Source of the DNA: a virus
Length of the DNA: 26,976 bases
Direction: 5' to 3' (one strand)
Virus record (IMG/VR): IMGVR_UViG_3300017708_000291
Span: 1 to 26,976 of that record
The notes under the pieces are model-generated. The model saw nothing but the letters and a program-made list of their open reading frames with translations, was not told where the DNA came from and searched no databases. Below are positions 19,201 to 26,972 of this stretch, piece after piece (the stretch's first letter is position 1; the number at the start of each line of letters is the position of its first letter). Position numbers and translations under genes: made by a program.

Positions 19201-20941
19201 TTAATACATGCTCTACATCGGTTTCTAGATACGGTAGTAAGTCTTCATCTTTTATATTACTAAATACTCTATTTTGCAACCAAGTTTGACCGCCACCTCG
19301 ACCACCATCCATTCTTACTTCAATAGGTCTAATTTTATTATCAAGCATACCGTCAACAATAACACCTGCTTTTATTTCTTTAGCTAATTTTAAATTACCA
19401 TTGGCTTCTTTTAAAAAGTCTCTACCAAAAAGTTCTCTATCACTTGCAACAAGATTTTCTTCAACTCCTTCAATTACTCCTACACCTTCTACAGTCTCTG
19501 TAGTTTTTTTTTTTTGAACTTTATTTATTGGATTAGCATGACCGCTTTTAATTAATAATTTTTCAAACTTATCTCTCCCTTCACTAATTGCAGTAAAGTT
19601 AAACATTCTTGGAAAATAGTTAGGTACTTCTTGAGCTGCATCAAAAAGCCCAACTTCTAAACCTTCATCAAACATTTTTTTGTTTAAATCCCTTATCTCT
19701 TTACCAGCTTCTTTTACATAATCAGGAATGGCTTCTGTTTTATTTGTTGTTGGATTTAAAAATGTTCTTTTTCTAGGATTAGTAATATAAGAAAGTAATG
19801 CTATATTATCCTTTTCATCAATCTTTCCAGACCAACCTCGTCTGTAAAGTTTGTTAAGACTTCTGTCTAATCTAGCTAAATAAAAACCCATTCTTCTGCC
19901 TTTAGCTTCACCATAACTTTGCGTAAGAACTCTGGCAGTATCTCCACCAAACATAGACTCTCCAAAATCATATCTAAAATGTTGCATTAGTTTAGTTAAA
20001 GTTTCAGATGATTTGGCTTTTTCAATAAACTTAGTAGTTGATTTACCAAATAATGCACCAACAACATTTTCGTCTATAATCTCTTTTGCTCTAGAAAGTT
20101 TAGAAGGACTTTTAACTTCGAAAGCTTTATGTACTTCAAACTCATCTACAATATCATCTACTGATTTGCCTCTTATAGTTTTACGAATATCATCTTCATT
20201 AGCATATTTATTAAGTTTATTTAAATACTTATAACCGTTTAATAAACCAAGACCAGCTCCAGCACCTAATCCGATTCCTCCACCTAACGCTGTAGCTGAA
20301 GCAATACTTTTCCAATCTTTGCCTTCAGGTCTTACATCTAATGTAACATCTTGGTCTTGTAAAAAATATTCATGTGCTCCATTCCATGTTGCACCTTCTG
20401 CTGCTCCAAAAATAGCAGGTCTTTTAGCAGCTTCTAAGCCTACTTTACCTAATTTTGAAGCACTGTATTTTTTAAGTCCTTGTTTTACTAACTCTCCTGC
20501 AGCAGTTCTTGCAGCCAAAGAAGTTCCCATAGAAGGTATAGCAAATAAAGCAGTAACTACATTTAAAGGGTCAGCAACCATATCAATAGCAAAATCTTTT
20601 GCAAATCCTGCCCATTCTTTTGAGCCTGTTAAATCAGCTTTAGAATATTTATCTCTTAAATAAATATAATCTTGTTTTGTTTGGTCACTCCAGTTTCCAA
20701 TTTCAGAAGCTCTTTGCATAGCCGAAGTTAAACTGTAATCAGAATCTCTTAAATATTCTATTATATTGTCGTCTTCACCTATAGTTTCTAAAAATCTTTC
20801 AGCTCTTGTATTAAACTCTCTGTCTTGTTGAAGTTGAGTCATGCTATAAGTTTTACCTAATTTAGATTTGTATTCAGTACCATAGGTTTTACTAGCTTTA
20901 TTAAGACTATCTTGTAGATTAAAATTAAACTCTTCTTTCAT
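16271..20941 (-). CDS. Giant internal-virion / DNA-ejection protein with C-terminal metallopeptidase motif, 1556 aa
   Basis: The length and order (large protein just before the lysis genes) match the internal core proteins of T7-like phages, which enter the cell with the DNA. A hydrophobic stretch lies at about residues 117-147 and a Gly-rich, membrane-active-looking stretch at 212-236. From ~1180 there is RIDKFTGLPYNQQAGTAF, then WKGRIKNNVTGE and TEFSVG, which I recall from the C-termini of marine podovirus virion proteins. Near the end, HEFVH (His1444, Glu1445, His1448) and EEALAH (Glu1486/1487) form a gluzincin-like zinc peptidase site. No lytic transglycosylase motif is obvious. A run of 12 A occurs at codon ~476. 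The ribosome binding site is weak (AGAA). Confidence 0.85.
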   Translation of the reverse strand: MKEEFNFNLQDSLNKASKTYGTEYKSKLGKTYSMTQLQQDREFNTRAERFLETIGEDDNIIEYLRDSDYSLTSAMQRASEIGNWSDQTKQDYIYLRDKYSKADLTGSKEWAGFAKDFAIDMVADPLNVVTALFAIPSMGTSLAARTAAGELVKQGLKKYSASKLGKVGLEAAKRPAIFGAAEGATWNGAHEYFLQDQDVTLDVRPEGKDWKSIASATALGGGIGLGAGAGLGLLNGYKYLNKLNKYANEDDIRKTIRGKSVDDIVDEFEVHKAFEVKSPSKLSRAKEIIDENVVGALFGKSTTKFIEKAKSSETLTKLMQHFRYDFGESMFGGDTARVLTQSYGEAKGRRMGFYLARLDRSLNKLYRRGWSGKIDEKDNIALLSYITNPRKRTFLNPTTNKTEAIPDYVKEAGKEIRDLNKKMFDEGLEVGLFDAAQEVPNYFPRMFNFTAISEGRDKFEKLLIKSGHANPINKVQKKKTTETVEGVGVIEGVEENLVASDRELFGRDFLKEANGNLKLAKEIKAGVIVDGMLDNKIRPIEVRMDGGRGGGQTWLQNRVFSNIKDEDLLPYLETDVEHVLRNYYTSAAQTVTRTDFFGRTVADFDTKFIKDTENKTGIYYELKDAGFSEEQVQKALEKIRETHQRITGLDYAGTQFKNKFFQEASNWGRLIQQMAHLPLATISSISEPIILLQRAGLTDSPQAVRDMTAALGKNLVREIDRGLGFIARGVFRAKTKGTGISKTVAETKVGKKISKETGANLNINDLDNDAWFELYETGLALEQAVMDRLEGLTGDALTNQWARSGQNAFFKMNLLDQWTRTVQLASFTSGKRAITRNSEKLFEHYSGIKKLNSANVKYLEGQLKELGINPEKAATWYRNSLNDNFQFDINKASKKTFKGQDNLSQANFYRESVLGGANRFTKEVILNPSTAEANRPLWFSSPAGQLLMQFAGYPTVFTNTVLKRFVKDMGVIDLAKGDVKRAFLTSPRTFGAAMTMTAVAVVGDYIRSKGKSIDEDNLDFKEILTAKGLPNEVEKQVRALKKNIKNKQNLNRIAEDSEVIFNAIRRWGGFGPFDYGSRFAKEIKYNDNLLVGLGKSFAGPLPQDIIDEIRYGSGLFGLIGRNLPGSAAYDLFGDNATKNVKDFMRNIDEELGTTIPEFLRPRDEFKTGGEVAVPQAPDEPDERIDKFTGLPYNQQAGTAFQDAEERLSFAEGKEVDNSLRLDGTKKSQIGWKGRIKNNVTGEIMTEFSVGKPDTEEGFYPLINPYTTDKQIDFIKNFDYTKEDIFKTKEGKEMNMNARKHYRESLEKGVNPFVNDNPRQNLKDGGFSNEKEYDKRLEEYQKRANMKLVNKEAQMNMLMGEGYTDPRFIKSTGNALIDKYGMRPFPAEGSGLIPSSKQIGVEGPDRISNIQQLGFYDSEKDVVAFKDLDDVLGSIGANKVGTQKHEFVHRAADKTGYFDNFYKSKYLKKEAPDFAGRRGKQLKPIIEEALAHSYEYDDLKDDKLREDIEFRTSLYNLYEDDKRIISYELFKNIGKIRKDFEDYLEKYDKEKTKDFEK

Positions 20942-20945
20942 TATT

Positions 20946-22868
20946 TTATTCTGTTCTATTTAATAGACTTTGTTGCTGTAGAAGTTCTTCTAATTGTTTT
21001 TCTAAACTATCTCTAGTAGAACTTCCTTCCTGATAAATTTGAATATTTTCTTGTAGTTTACCTATTTTATCTTGTAATTGTTCTTCTTTAGTTCCAAATA
21101 AAAAACTTAAAAATCCACCTTCGTCATCCTCAACTTCTATTTCAATAGGTTTTGGTTCTGGTAATGAATCTACAATTTCTTGTAATTCTGGAAAAACTTG
21201 TCCTGCTGCTTTTTCAAAGTCATCAAGAATAAGTTGTCCTTTGTCTTTAGTAATTTCACCTGCTCTACTTCCTCCTTTGATAAGACTTCCTTGATATTCT
21301 TCTGGAGGTTGAAATAAAAATTTAATAGCATCTCTATTTCTACTAATTTCATCTTGATTATTTATTTCTGATTTTCTTTCAACTAAATTATCTTGTTCAG
21401 TTACATTAAGTTTATAAAAGTCATCATTAACTAAAAGTTGATTTATTTTATTAATTTCTTCATTTTGAAATTTATCATATAAAGAAAATGCATCAGGAGC
21501 AACCTTATCTTGTTGCCTCATATAACCAGTTAATAAAATACTCATTTTTCCTTCAGAACTTAAACTACTTAAATCTTTTTTTGGAATATCATAAAAATAT
21601 CTATCTGTTCTAGGTTTGTTAAAAATTAAATTATTTTTATCATGAGTTATAATACCAGCATCTAAAAAAGCTTGAGTAGCTTGTTGAACAGCTAAGTCAT
21701 TGTCCATATTTAATTTTTCTTGATATGGTGCTATGAAACTACTTAAAGAATCTCTTAGAGCATCAGCACCATTTACATTAAGAGTTACCATTTCTCCTGT
21801 TTTAGGATTATATTCTTTAACTACCATTTTATTTAACGCACCGGGTCTAAAAAGGTAAAAAGCATCTTCTTGAAAAACATCCTGACTATTTGGTTGAGAA
21901 TCTATTAACTGACCATTTTCTACTTTAAAATGATTTGTTGGTCTAATATTAAAACTTAAATCTCTATATTCATTTATACGACCTCCCATTGCTGACTTAA
22001 TATGTTTATCAATTTTTTCTTTTCTTTTTACATTTGTAGCAGCTAAACTCATATTTTGGTCTTCTACTTGTTCAATAAGCTCTTCAAAAGTTCTACCATC
22101 AGTTATATTGGTTGTATCAGTTAAAACTTCTGCACCTCTTTTGACTTCATCAATTTTTTTAATTGTTTCAGGATTATCTAATACAACATCTGTTTTAACT
22201 ATTGCAGCATTTTTTTTACCGTGATTTTTTTCAATAGATTGTCCTATTAGTTCAAACAAATTGCCCGGCTGGTCTTTAGCAGCTTTTAGTTGTTCTGCAA
22301 ATTTATTTCTAGTATCATCGGCTAATGCTGTATAAGTAGGTGTACTAATATATCTATTTTGAGAAAAATTATTGTATGTATTAGTTAGTTCACCAAGTTC
22401 AGATTCTACATAATTTAAATAAACATCATTAAATTCAGCATCTGCTTGTCCTCTAGCTTGTTCTACACTACCGTATTTAGTTTTAAAAAGTGATTCATTA
22501 AAAACATCTTTTTTAAAATTCTCTTTAGCAATTCCTTCTAAATAGTCTTTACCGTCAGTATTTAATTTTCCGTCTGTAAACTTACCTCCAGCATTTGCAA
22601 ACTTTTGATAATCATTTCTATAAGATGTATTATCTGCCCAAGAAATTCTATCATCGCCTAATGCTTCATTTATATTATTTTGAATACCAGTAGCCGCTTC
22701 TCGTTTAGCTCCCGGTAAAGCTTGAAAATAACTTATACCAAAATCAAAAAGTGAACCTATCAGCAAATCTTTTATAAAATCTCCGGTGCTTTGTTCATTA
22801 TCATAAACACCTTGTTTTTGTAAAATTTGTTGGACTGTAGGATTTTTAAAAAATGAATCGTCTGACAT
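20946..22868 (-). CDS. Probable internal virion protein, 640 aa
   Basis: This mostly helical, soluble protein begins MSDDSFFKNPTVQQILQKQG. It has a short hydrophobic stretch at ~residues 32-52 (LLIGSLFDFGISYFQALPGA). Near the end are FLSFLFGTKEEQLQDKIGKL and a coiled coil rich in Leu/Gln/Glu (to LLQQQSLLNRTE). I recognise no enzyme motif. Its place between the 247-aa and 1556-aa genes fits a T7 gp15-type core or ejection protein. The start has GAGGTG 6 bases upstream and lies in a TAATG overlap with the preceding gene. Confidence 0.75.
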   Translation of the reverse strand: MSDDSFFKNPTVQQILQKQGVYDNEQSTGDFIKDLLIGSLFDFGISYFQALPGAKREAATGIQNNINEALGDDRISWADNTSYRNDYQKFANAGGKFTDGKLNTDGKDYLEGIAKENFKKDVFNESLFKTKYGSVEQARGQADAEFNDVYLNYVESELGELTNTYNNFSQNRYISTPTYTALADDTRNKFAEQLKAAKDQPGNLFELIGQSIEKNHGKKNAAIVKTDVVLDNPETIKKIDEVKRGAEVLTDTTNITDGRTFEELIEQVEDQNMSLAATNVKRKEKIDKHIKSAMGGRINEYRDLSFNIRPTNHFKVENGQLIDSQPNSQDVFQEDAFYLFRPGALNKMVVKEYNPKTGEMVTLNVNGADALRDSLSSFIAPYQEKLNMDNDLAVQQATQAFLDAGIITHDKNNLIFNKPRTDRYFYDIPKKDLSSLSSEGKMSILLTGYMRQQDKVAPDAFSLYDKFQNEEINKINQLLVNDDFYKLNVTEQDNLVERKSEINNQDEISRNRDAIKFLFQPPEEYQGSLIKGGSRAGEITKDKGQLILDDFEKAAGQVFPELQEIVDSLPEPKPIEIEVEDDEGGFLSFLFGTKEEQLQDKIGKLQENIQIYQEGSSTRDSLEKQLEELLQQQSLLNRTE

Positions 22869-23611
22869 TATACACCTCGTTCTAATAAACTTTTAGCTAG
22901 TTTAGTTTGTTCAGAAAAATTTTCTGGCATAGCTTTTAAATTTGGTTCTTTAGCCATGACTGTTTTTCTAATATCTTTAATACTAGAAAGAGTTTCTTGT
23001 TCTTTTTCTTTTGGATTATTATCTAAATCATTTATTTTTAAATTTTCATCTAGTCTATAATTTATTGGACCTGCAGCTTCACCAATATTCATTACTGAAT
23101 AAAAAACAGGCTCATATAACATTAACATAACATCAACCGAATATTTACCTTCATGGTAATCATTATATAAAATTAATTCAGTAACATTACCTACACTTGC
23201 TCCTTTCTGTAAAGACTGTGCAACTGCTTTAATACTTTCAGGTTGAAAAAGTCTTTGTGTTACATCTTCTAAAGCATCTTTAGGATTAGCAAATAGTGGC
23301 GGTCTTTCCCAAGGTTTAGCACTGTCAGGATTTTCTGTTAATGATTGTCCGGGAATAGCTTTAGGTTTACTTTGCATCCTCATAAATTCTTTAAGTTCTT
23401 CTTCACTAGGCTCAGAATCATCTATTTCAATTCTTTCTTTATCCTCATCAATCTGCATACCCATAGAAGCAAAAACTTTGTCCATAGAAGTACCGTTATC
23501 TTCTGCGAACTCCATAATATCTTTAGCTGTATCAGTTAAACTAGTTCTATTAAAACTTTGAAGTTCTTCTAAAGTTGGTTGTTTTTCTTGTGTGTCTTTT
23601 TTTTCTGCCAT
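22868..23611 (-). CDS. Acidic virion-associated protein, 247 aa, unknown
   Basis: I chose the ATG at 23611 (MAEKKDTQEKQPTLEELQSF). The open frame continues four codons to a TTG, but that has no binding site, whereas GGAT lies about 6 bases before the ATG. The N-terminal half is acidic and probably disordered (DKERIEIDDSEPSEEELKEF). The middle contains a Pro-rich linker and a helical segment (TQRLFQPESIKAVAQSLQKG). There are no enzyme motifs. Position in the late operon suggests a structural or chaperone-like role for the internal core. Confidence 0.7.
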   Translation of the reverse strand: MAEKKDTQEKQPTLEELQSFNRTSLTDTAKDIMEFAEDNGTSMDKVFASMGMQIDEDKERIEIDDSEPSEEELKEFMRMQSKPKAIPGQSLTENPDSAKPWERPPLFANPKDALEDVTQRLFQPESIKAVAQSLQKGASVGNVTELILYNDYHEGKYSVDVMLMLYEPVFYSVMNIGEAAGPINYRLDENLKINDLDNNPKEKEQETLSSIKDIRKTVMAKEPNLKAMPENFSEQTKLAKSLLERGV

Positions 23612-23632
23612 ATCTATATCCAATAATAATTA

Positions 23633-24325
23633 TTAACTTACATAAGGATTTACTGTAGAGCCGCCTATTCCAAAATTTAAAGTTTCCATAGAAGGTCTAT
23701 CATATCTTTGACCAATTCCTTGTCTAGAAAATCTAGGACTTCCGGGTCTAAAAGGTGCATCTGGAGTTCCTGCTAAAGCAGACATTGCTTCCGAAGTACC
23801 TAAAGTTGTAGCACCTCCATAAGCTGCTGTAGAACCTGCTGCTAATCCTGCACTAGAAGCTGCTGCTGATGTACTACCTGCAGCTAATAAAGAAGGATTA
23901 ACAGGACCAACAAAACCAGCAGCTAAAGACGATGAACCTGTTGCTGCTAATCCTGAAGTAGCTGCTGTTAGCTGAGTTGCTGATACTCCAGCTTTAGCTG
24001 CTGCCATCGCTGCTGCATTACCTGTAGCTGTTCCAGCAGTAAGTGCTGAAGTAGCTGCTGTTAATTCTGTGGCAGTTACTCCTGCTGCTGCTGCTGAACT
24101 TGCTGCATAAGAACTAGCACCTATACCAGTAGCTCCTGCAAAACCACTAGCCCAACCAGCTCCTGCCAGTGCCCCTCCGGTAAATACTAAACCTGTAATT
24201 AGTGCTGCAGTAAGTAAAGTCTTTTTGTGTTTTCTTAAAAATCTTTCTGTAGGTTTTAAGATTTTATTTTTAATTCCTTTAAAAACACTTTTTACTGGTT
24301 TAAATAAACTTTTAAATATTCCCAT
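23633..24325 (-). CDS. Ala/Gly/Ser/Thr-rich virion protein with membrane segment, 230 aa
   Basis: The N-terminus is a basic amphipathic helix (MGIFKSLFKPVKSVFKGIKN), followed by a membrane-like segment at about 37-58 (TLLTAALITGLVFTGG). Residues 59-190 are low-complexity Ala/Ser/Gly/Thr. They include two copies of an 18-residue unit, AGVTATELTAATSALTAG at 81-98 and AGVSATQLTAATSGLAAT at 112-129. The C-terminal 40 residues are different (FRPGSPRFSRQGIGQRYDRP). T7 gp14, another ejection protein, is also small and membrane-inserting, so a channel role is plausible but inferred. AAGGAG lies 8 bases before the ATG. Confidence 0.72.
   Translation of the reverse strand: MGIFKSLFKPVKSVFKGIKNKILKPTERFLRKHKKTLLTAALITGLVFTGGALAGAGWASGFAGATGIGASSYAASSAAAAGVTATELTAATSALTAGTATGNAAAMAAAKAGVSATQLTAATSGLAATGSSSLAAGFVGPVNPSLLAAGSTSAAASSAGLAAGSTAAYGGATTLGTSEAMSALAGTPDAPFRPGSPRFSRQGIGQRYDRPSMETLNFGIGGSTVNPYVS
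23939..24085 (-). repeat. Internal duplication in the Ala-rich protein gene
   Basis: The two 18-residue units AGVTATELTAATSALTAG and AGVSATQLTAATSGLAAT are encoded 93 bases apart (31 residues). They differ at five of 18 residues and their DNA has drifted. This is consistent with an old in-frame tandem duplication within the low-complexity region. Confidence 0.6.
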
Positions 24326-24348
24326 GATTTATACTCCTTTATTAATTA

Positions 24349-26721
24349 TTAAGCTCCGGTTTCATTTGAACCAATTATATCACTATAAAGATTTTCTGCT
24401 GCTCCAACTCCTGCTGAACCAGACATACTTCGAGCAAGACCTTTTAAAGATTCTTCACTTTTTACCCACTTACCACCTGCTTCTGTAGACATTGCTGTAG
24501 CAACTATATCAGCTTCTCTACTTCTTTCATTTTGATAAGCTTTCCAATCTCTGTCTGCTTTATCTCTCATTTCTTGCCAAATCATTGCATTAGCTTGAGA
24601 AGTGAGTCCAAACATATTTTGAGCATTTTGTTGATTAACTTGATTTTGAGCAGCAGTATCTGCTAAGTTAATTTGTCTTCGCCATTGAACATTAGCTTGT
24701 TCTATTTGTTGAGCTGCTCCAGTATTAAACTGTTCTCTTTGAAACTCTAACTGCGAGTTATGTAAATCTGTTTGTTGTAACATTTGTGCATTTGCAGTTG
24801 CTATAGCTACATCATTTTGAACTCGTCTAGCTTCAGAAGCATTTGCAGCAGAAGCATTAAATTGTTTTATAGCATTCATTTGTTGTGTATTTGAAATATC
24901 AATTCTAGTATTTAGTTCTGCTAAGAACTGCTGTGTTTGATTTTCAGTAGTAGCATTAAATTGTCTAGCTGCATTTACGGCTGCTTGATTAGATAACATT
25001 CTTTGTTGTTCTTGCTGTGAAGTTAAAACATTAGTTTGTTGTTCATTATTTAAATTAGTAATGTCCATTGTTAAAAAAGCTTTTGAGTTTTGAATAGCTC
25101 TCCTAGTATTTAAATCTGCTTCTGAAATATTTGCTTGAGACATTAATACTGCATTCTGTAAAATAGCTTGTTGGTCATTAGTAGCTTCAGTTAAACTAAC
25201 AGTTTGTAAGAATTTACTATTAGCTAAAGAAGTTTGTTGGTCAGCACTAAATTGTGCCAAGTCTAATTGAAAAACATTCTGTGCATTTTGTTGAGCTGTT
25301 TGTTGTCTAAACTGTGCATTTTGTAGAGCTACTCTAACTTCAGCTTCTCTTTCTTGTCCAACAGAAGTTTGTATAGCTTGAGCATTAGATTGTGCAATAG
25401 GTAAAGCACTTTGAATAATCGCATTAAATAAATTATCTCTACCTACACTTGAAGCACTTAATCCTCTTTCAGCTAATATTTGCTCAACACTATCAACTGC
25501 AGGTCTTGCCCAAGTAGGTATTTCATTATTTTCAATACCTTCTAATAGTTTACCCATTTGAGTACTTACTAATGCTTCTTGAGGTAATCCTTGAATAAGT
25601 CCTCTTTCTGTGTCTGTTAAATCTAATAAAGCACCTTCAAGAGCTTCTGGGTCATCTCCTAAAGTATTTATAGTAGCTTCAGATATACCAGCAGTTCTAA
25701 GTTGTTCTTTAGCTCTAGTAATTCTTCTAACACTTTGTCCAGTAACTTGTTGAGCTATTGCCATAGCATTAGGACTTAATGTACCAACAACTCTATTAGC
25801 TACTGCTCCCGGCTCTATACTAACATCTGCTCCTTCAATAGTTGGTACTCTATCTATTTGTAAAGTTTGTGCTATGCCTTCTGGAGAAAGTTGTCCTTGA
25901 GCTGCAGTAGTAGTTGGAGTTTGAGCAACTTGAGCAGCTTGTATACCCGTAGCTGTTAAAGGAGCAACTTGTTGTGCTTGAGTTCCATCAGCCATAAAAG
26001 CTGTTTCTTGTGTATCTGCAGAAATTTGTTGACCTGTTACAGGAGCAAGTTCTCCCATAGTCTGTAATGAAGCACCAGTAACCGGTATAGGATTACCTTG
26101 AGCATCTAATAATAAATTACCACTTGTGTCTCTTTGAAATCCTGCTCTTTCTATTTGAGATTTTTCAAACCCTTGCTCTAATATTTGAGGTGCTAATTGT
26201 GTAGCTCCTCCAGTAAATTGAAAATTATCTGTAACACTAGCATCCGGTGTACTCGTAGTTGCAAGTATTGGATTAGGGTTAGGGTCAATATATGTTGGAG
26301 CAGTTCCTGTACTAGGTGTATTATCTGCAGGATTAACACTATAAACTGGAGCTGGAGCTGGAGCTGGAGTTACTGAAGGTGTACTTTGTAATCCCGGAAT
26401 AACTCTTGGAGCTGTTTCTGGACTAGGGTCAGTAACAGGCTCAGTACTTACTGCAGGAGGCGGTGTAGTTTTAGTTTGCGGAATAGGAGGAATAGGAGAA
26501 ATAGGAGGAAAATTAAATTTTAATCCAGAAAAATCTATATTACCTAAATTAATATTACCAGCATTAGCAAGTTGTCTGCTAAAGTCAGCACCCATAGCCG
26601 CAGTCATACCACCGGGCATAAGTTTTACTCTTTCATGACCATGTTTAGAAACACTTCCACCTTTACTATAATCCATACGATTATCAGTAGTAGTTCTTGC
26701 TCTATTTTTATTCTTCTTCAT
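24349..26721 (-). CDS. Large fibrous virion protein with 11-residue repeats, 790 aa
   Basis: The N-terminus is basic (MKKNKNRARTTTDNRMDYSK) and followed by a Pro/Thr-rich, probably disordered stretch (residues ~70-165, e.g. PPISPIPPIPQT). A helical middle contains QGLPQEALVSTQMGKLLEGI. Residues 459-711 can be written as 23 uninterrupted 11-residue units (e.g. TNDQQAILQNA, VLMSQANISEA, NNEQQTNVLTS, QQMNAIKQFNA), very rich in Gln, Asn and Ala. Such hendecad repeats form long coiled-coil rods. It has no enzyme motif. A tail or internal-core rod or fibre are both possible. A near-consensus promoter lies directly before the ATG, and AAGG gives a modest binding site. Confidence 0.8.
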   Translation of the reverse strand: MKKNKNRARTTTDNRMDYSKGGSVSKHGHERVKLMPGGMTAAMGADFSRQLANAGNINLGNIDFSGLKFNFPPISPIPPIPQTKTTPPPAVSTEPVTDPSPETAPRVIPGLQSTPSVTPAPAPAPVYSVNPADNTPSTGTAPTYIDPNPNPILATTSTPDASVTDNFQFTGGATQLAPQILEQGFEKSQIERAGFQRDTSGNLLLDAQGNPIPVTGASLQTMGELAPVTGQQISADTQETAFMADGTQAQQVAPLTATGIQAAQVAQTPTTTAAQGQLSPEGIAQTLQIDRVPTIEGADVSIEPGAVANRVVGTLSPNAMAIAQQVTGQSVRRITRAKEQLRTAGISEATINTLGDDPEALEGALLDLTDTERGLIQGLPQEALVSTQMGKLLEGIENNEIPTWARPAVDSVEQILAERGLSASSVGRDNLFNAIIQSALPIAQSNAQAIQTSVGQEREAEVRVALQNAQFRQQTAQQNAQNVFQLDLAQFSADQQTSLANSKFLQTVSLTEATNDQQAILQNAVLMSQANISEADLNTRRAIQNSKAFLTMDITNLNNEQQTNVLTSQQEQQRMLSNQAAVNAARQFNATTENQTQQFLAELNTRIDISNTQQMNAIKQFNASAANASEARRVQNDVAIATANAQMLQQTDLHNSQLEFQREQFNTGAAQQIEQANVQWRRQINLADTAAQNQVNQQNAQNMFGLTSQANAMIWQEMRDKADRDWKAYQNERSREADIVATAMSTEAGGKWVKSEESLKGLARSMSGSAGVGAAENLYSDIIGSNETGA
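24589..25347 (-). repeat. 23 tandem 11-residue (hendecad) repeats
   Basis: Codons for residues 459-711 of the 790-aa protein divide exactly into 23 x 11 residues. Positions 7-9 tend to be hydrophobic and positions 10-11 are often NA, NS, EA or similar. Recurring words recur at multiples of 11: DQQ to DQQ is 22 residues, DQQ to EQQ 44, NSKFL to NSKAFL 44, QFNA to QFNA 33 and QFNA to QFNT 44. Confidence 0.75.
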
Positions 26722-26726
26722 AATCT

Positions 26727-26755
26727 ATTTTACCTTAATTCAAAGAGCTTGTCAA
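26727..26755 (-). promoter_or_regulatory. Sigma70-type promoter for the late (minus-strand) genes
   Basis: On the minus strand, TTGACA (26755-26750), a 17-base spacer and TAAAAT (26732-26727, 5 of 6 consensus bases) lie just upstream of the 790-aa gene, whose ATG follows 5 bases after the -10 box. The -35 box is inside the last codons of the upstream 80-aa gene. It matches the consensus better than any other site I found on either strand and suggests host sigma70 transcription of virion genes. Confidence 0.72.
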
Positions 26756-26972
26756 GCTTTTCGTCTAATTTATCTAGCCTATCTACTAAGTCTCTCATAA
26801 CTGCTCTGGACTCATTTTTTGTAACATAGTCTCTAGCTATTTCTTCTCTAGTTTTATTTAACAAAATATCAATACGTTTATTTTCTTGAGAGTTTTGTCG
26901 AATGTTATAGAGTATTGGAGCTAGGACTAATGTTATAAAAGCATTCCATATCAGGTATGAAGATAGTTCCAT
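26730..26972 (-). CDS. Small membrane protein with coiled coil, 80 aa or longer (holin-like)
   Basis: The first ATG in view is at 26972, only 4 bases from the window edge, so the true start may lie outside. A membrane segment (YLIWNAFITLVLAPILYNI, about 6-24) is followed by a charged coiled coil (NKRIDILLNKTREEIARDYV, then LVDRLDKLDEKLDKLFELR). This layout occurs in many small phage membrane proteins that are often called holins. It resembles the 94-aa protein near the other end of this arm in layout, though not clearly in sequence. Its end carries the -35 box of the promoter for the next gene. Confidence 0.7.
   Translation of the reverse strand: MELSSYLIWNAFITLVLAPILYNIRQNSQENKRIDILLNKTREEIARDYVTKNESRAVMRDLVDRLDKLDEKLDKLFELR

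Noticed and set aside
23612-23623. Upstream TTG start for the 247-aa protein
   Set aside because: No binding site before it; GGAT precedes the ATG at 23611.
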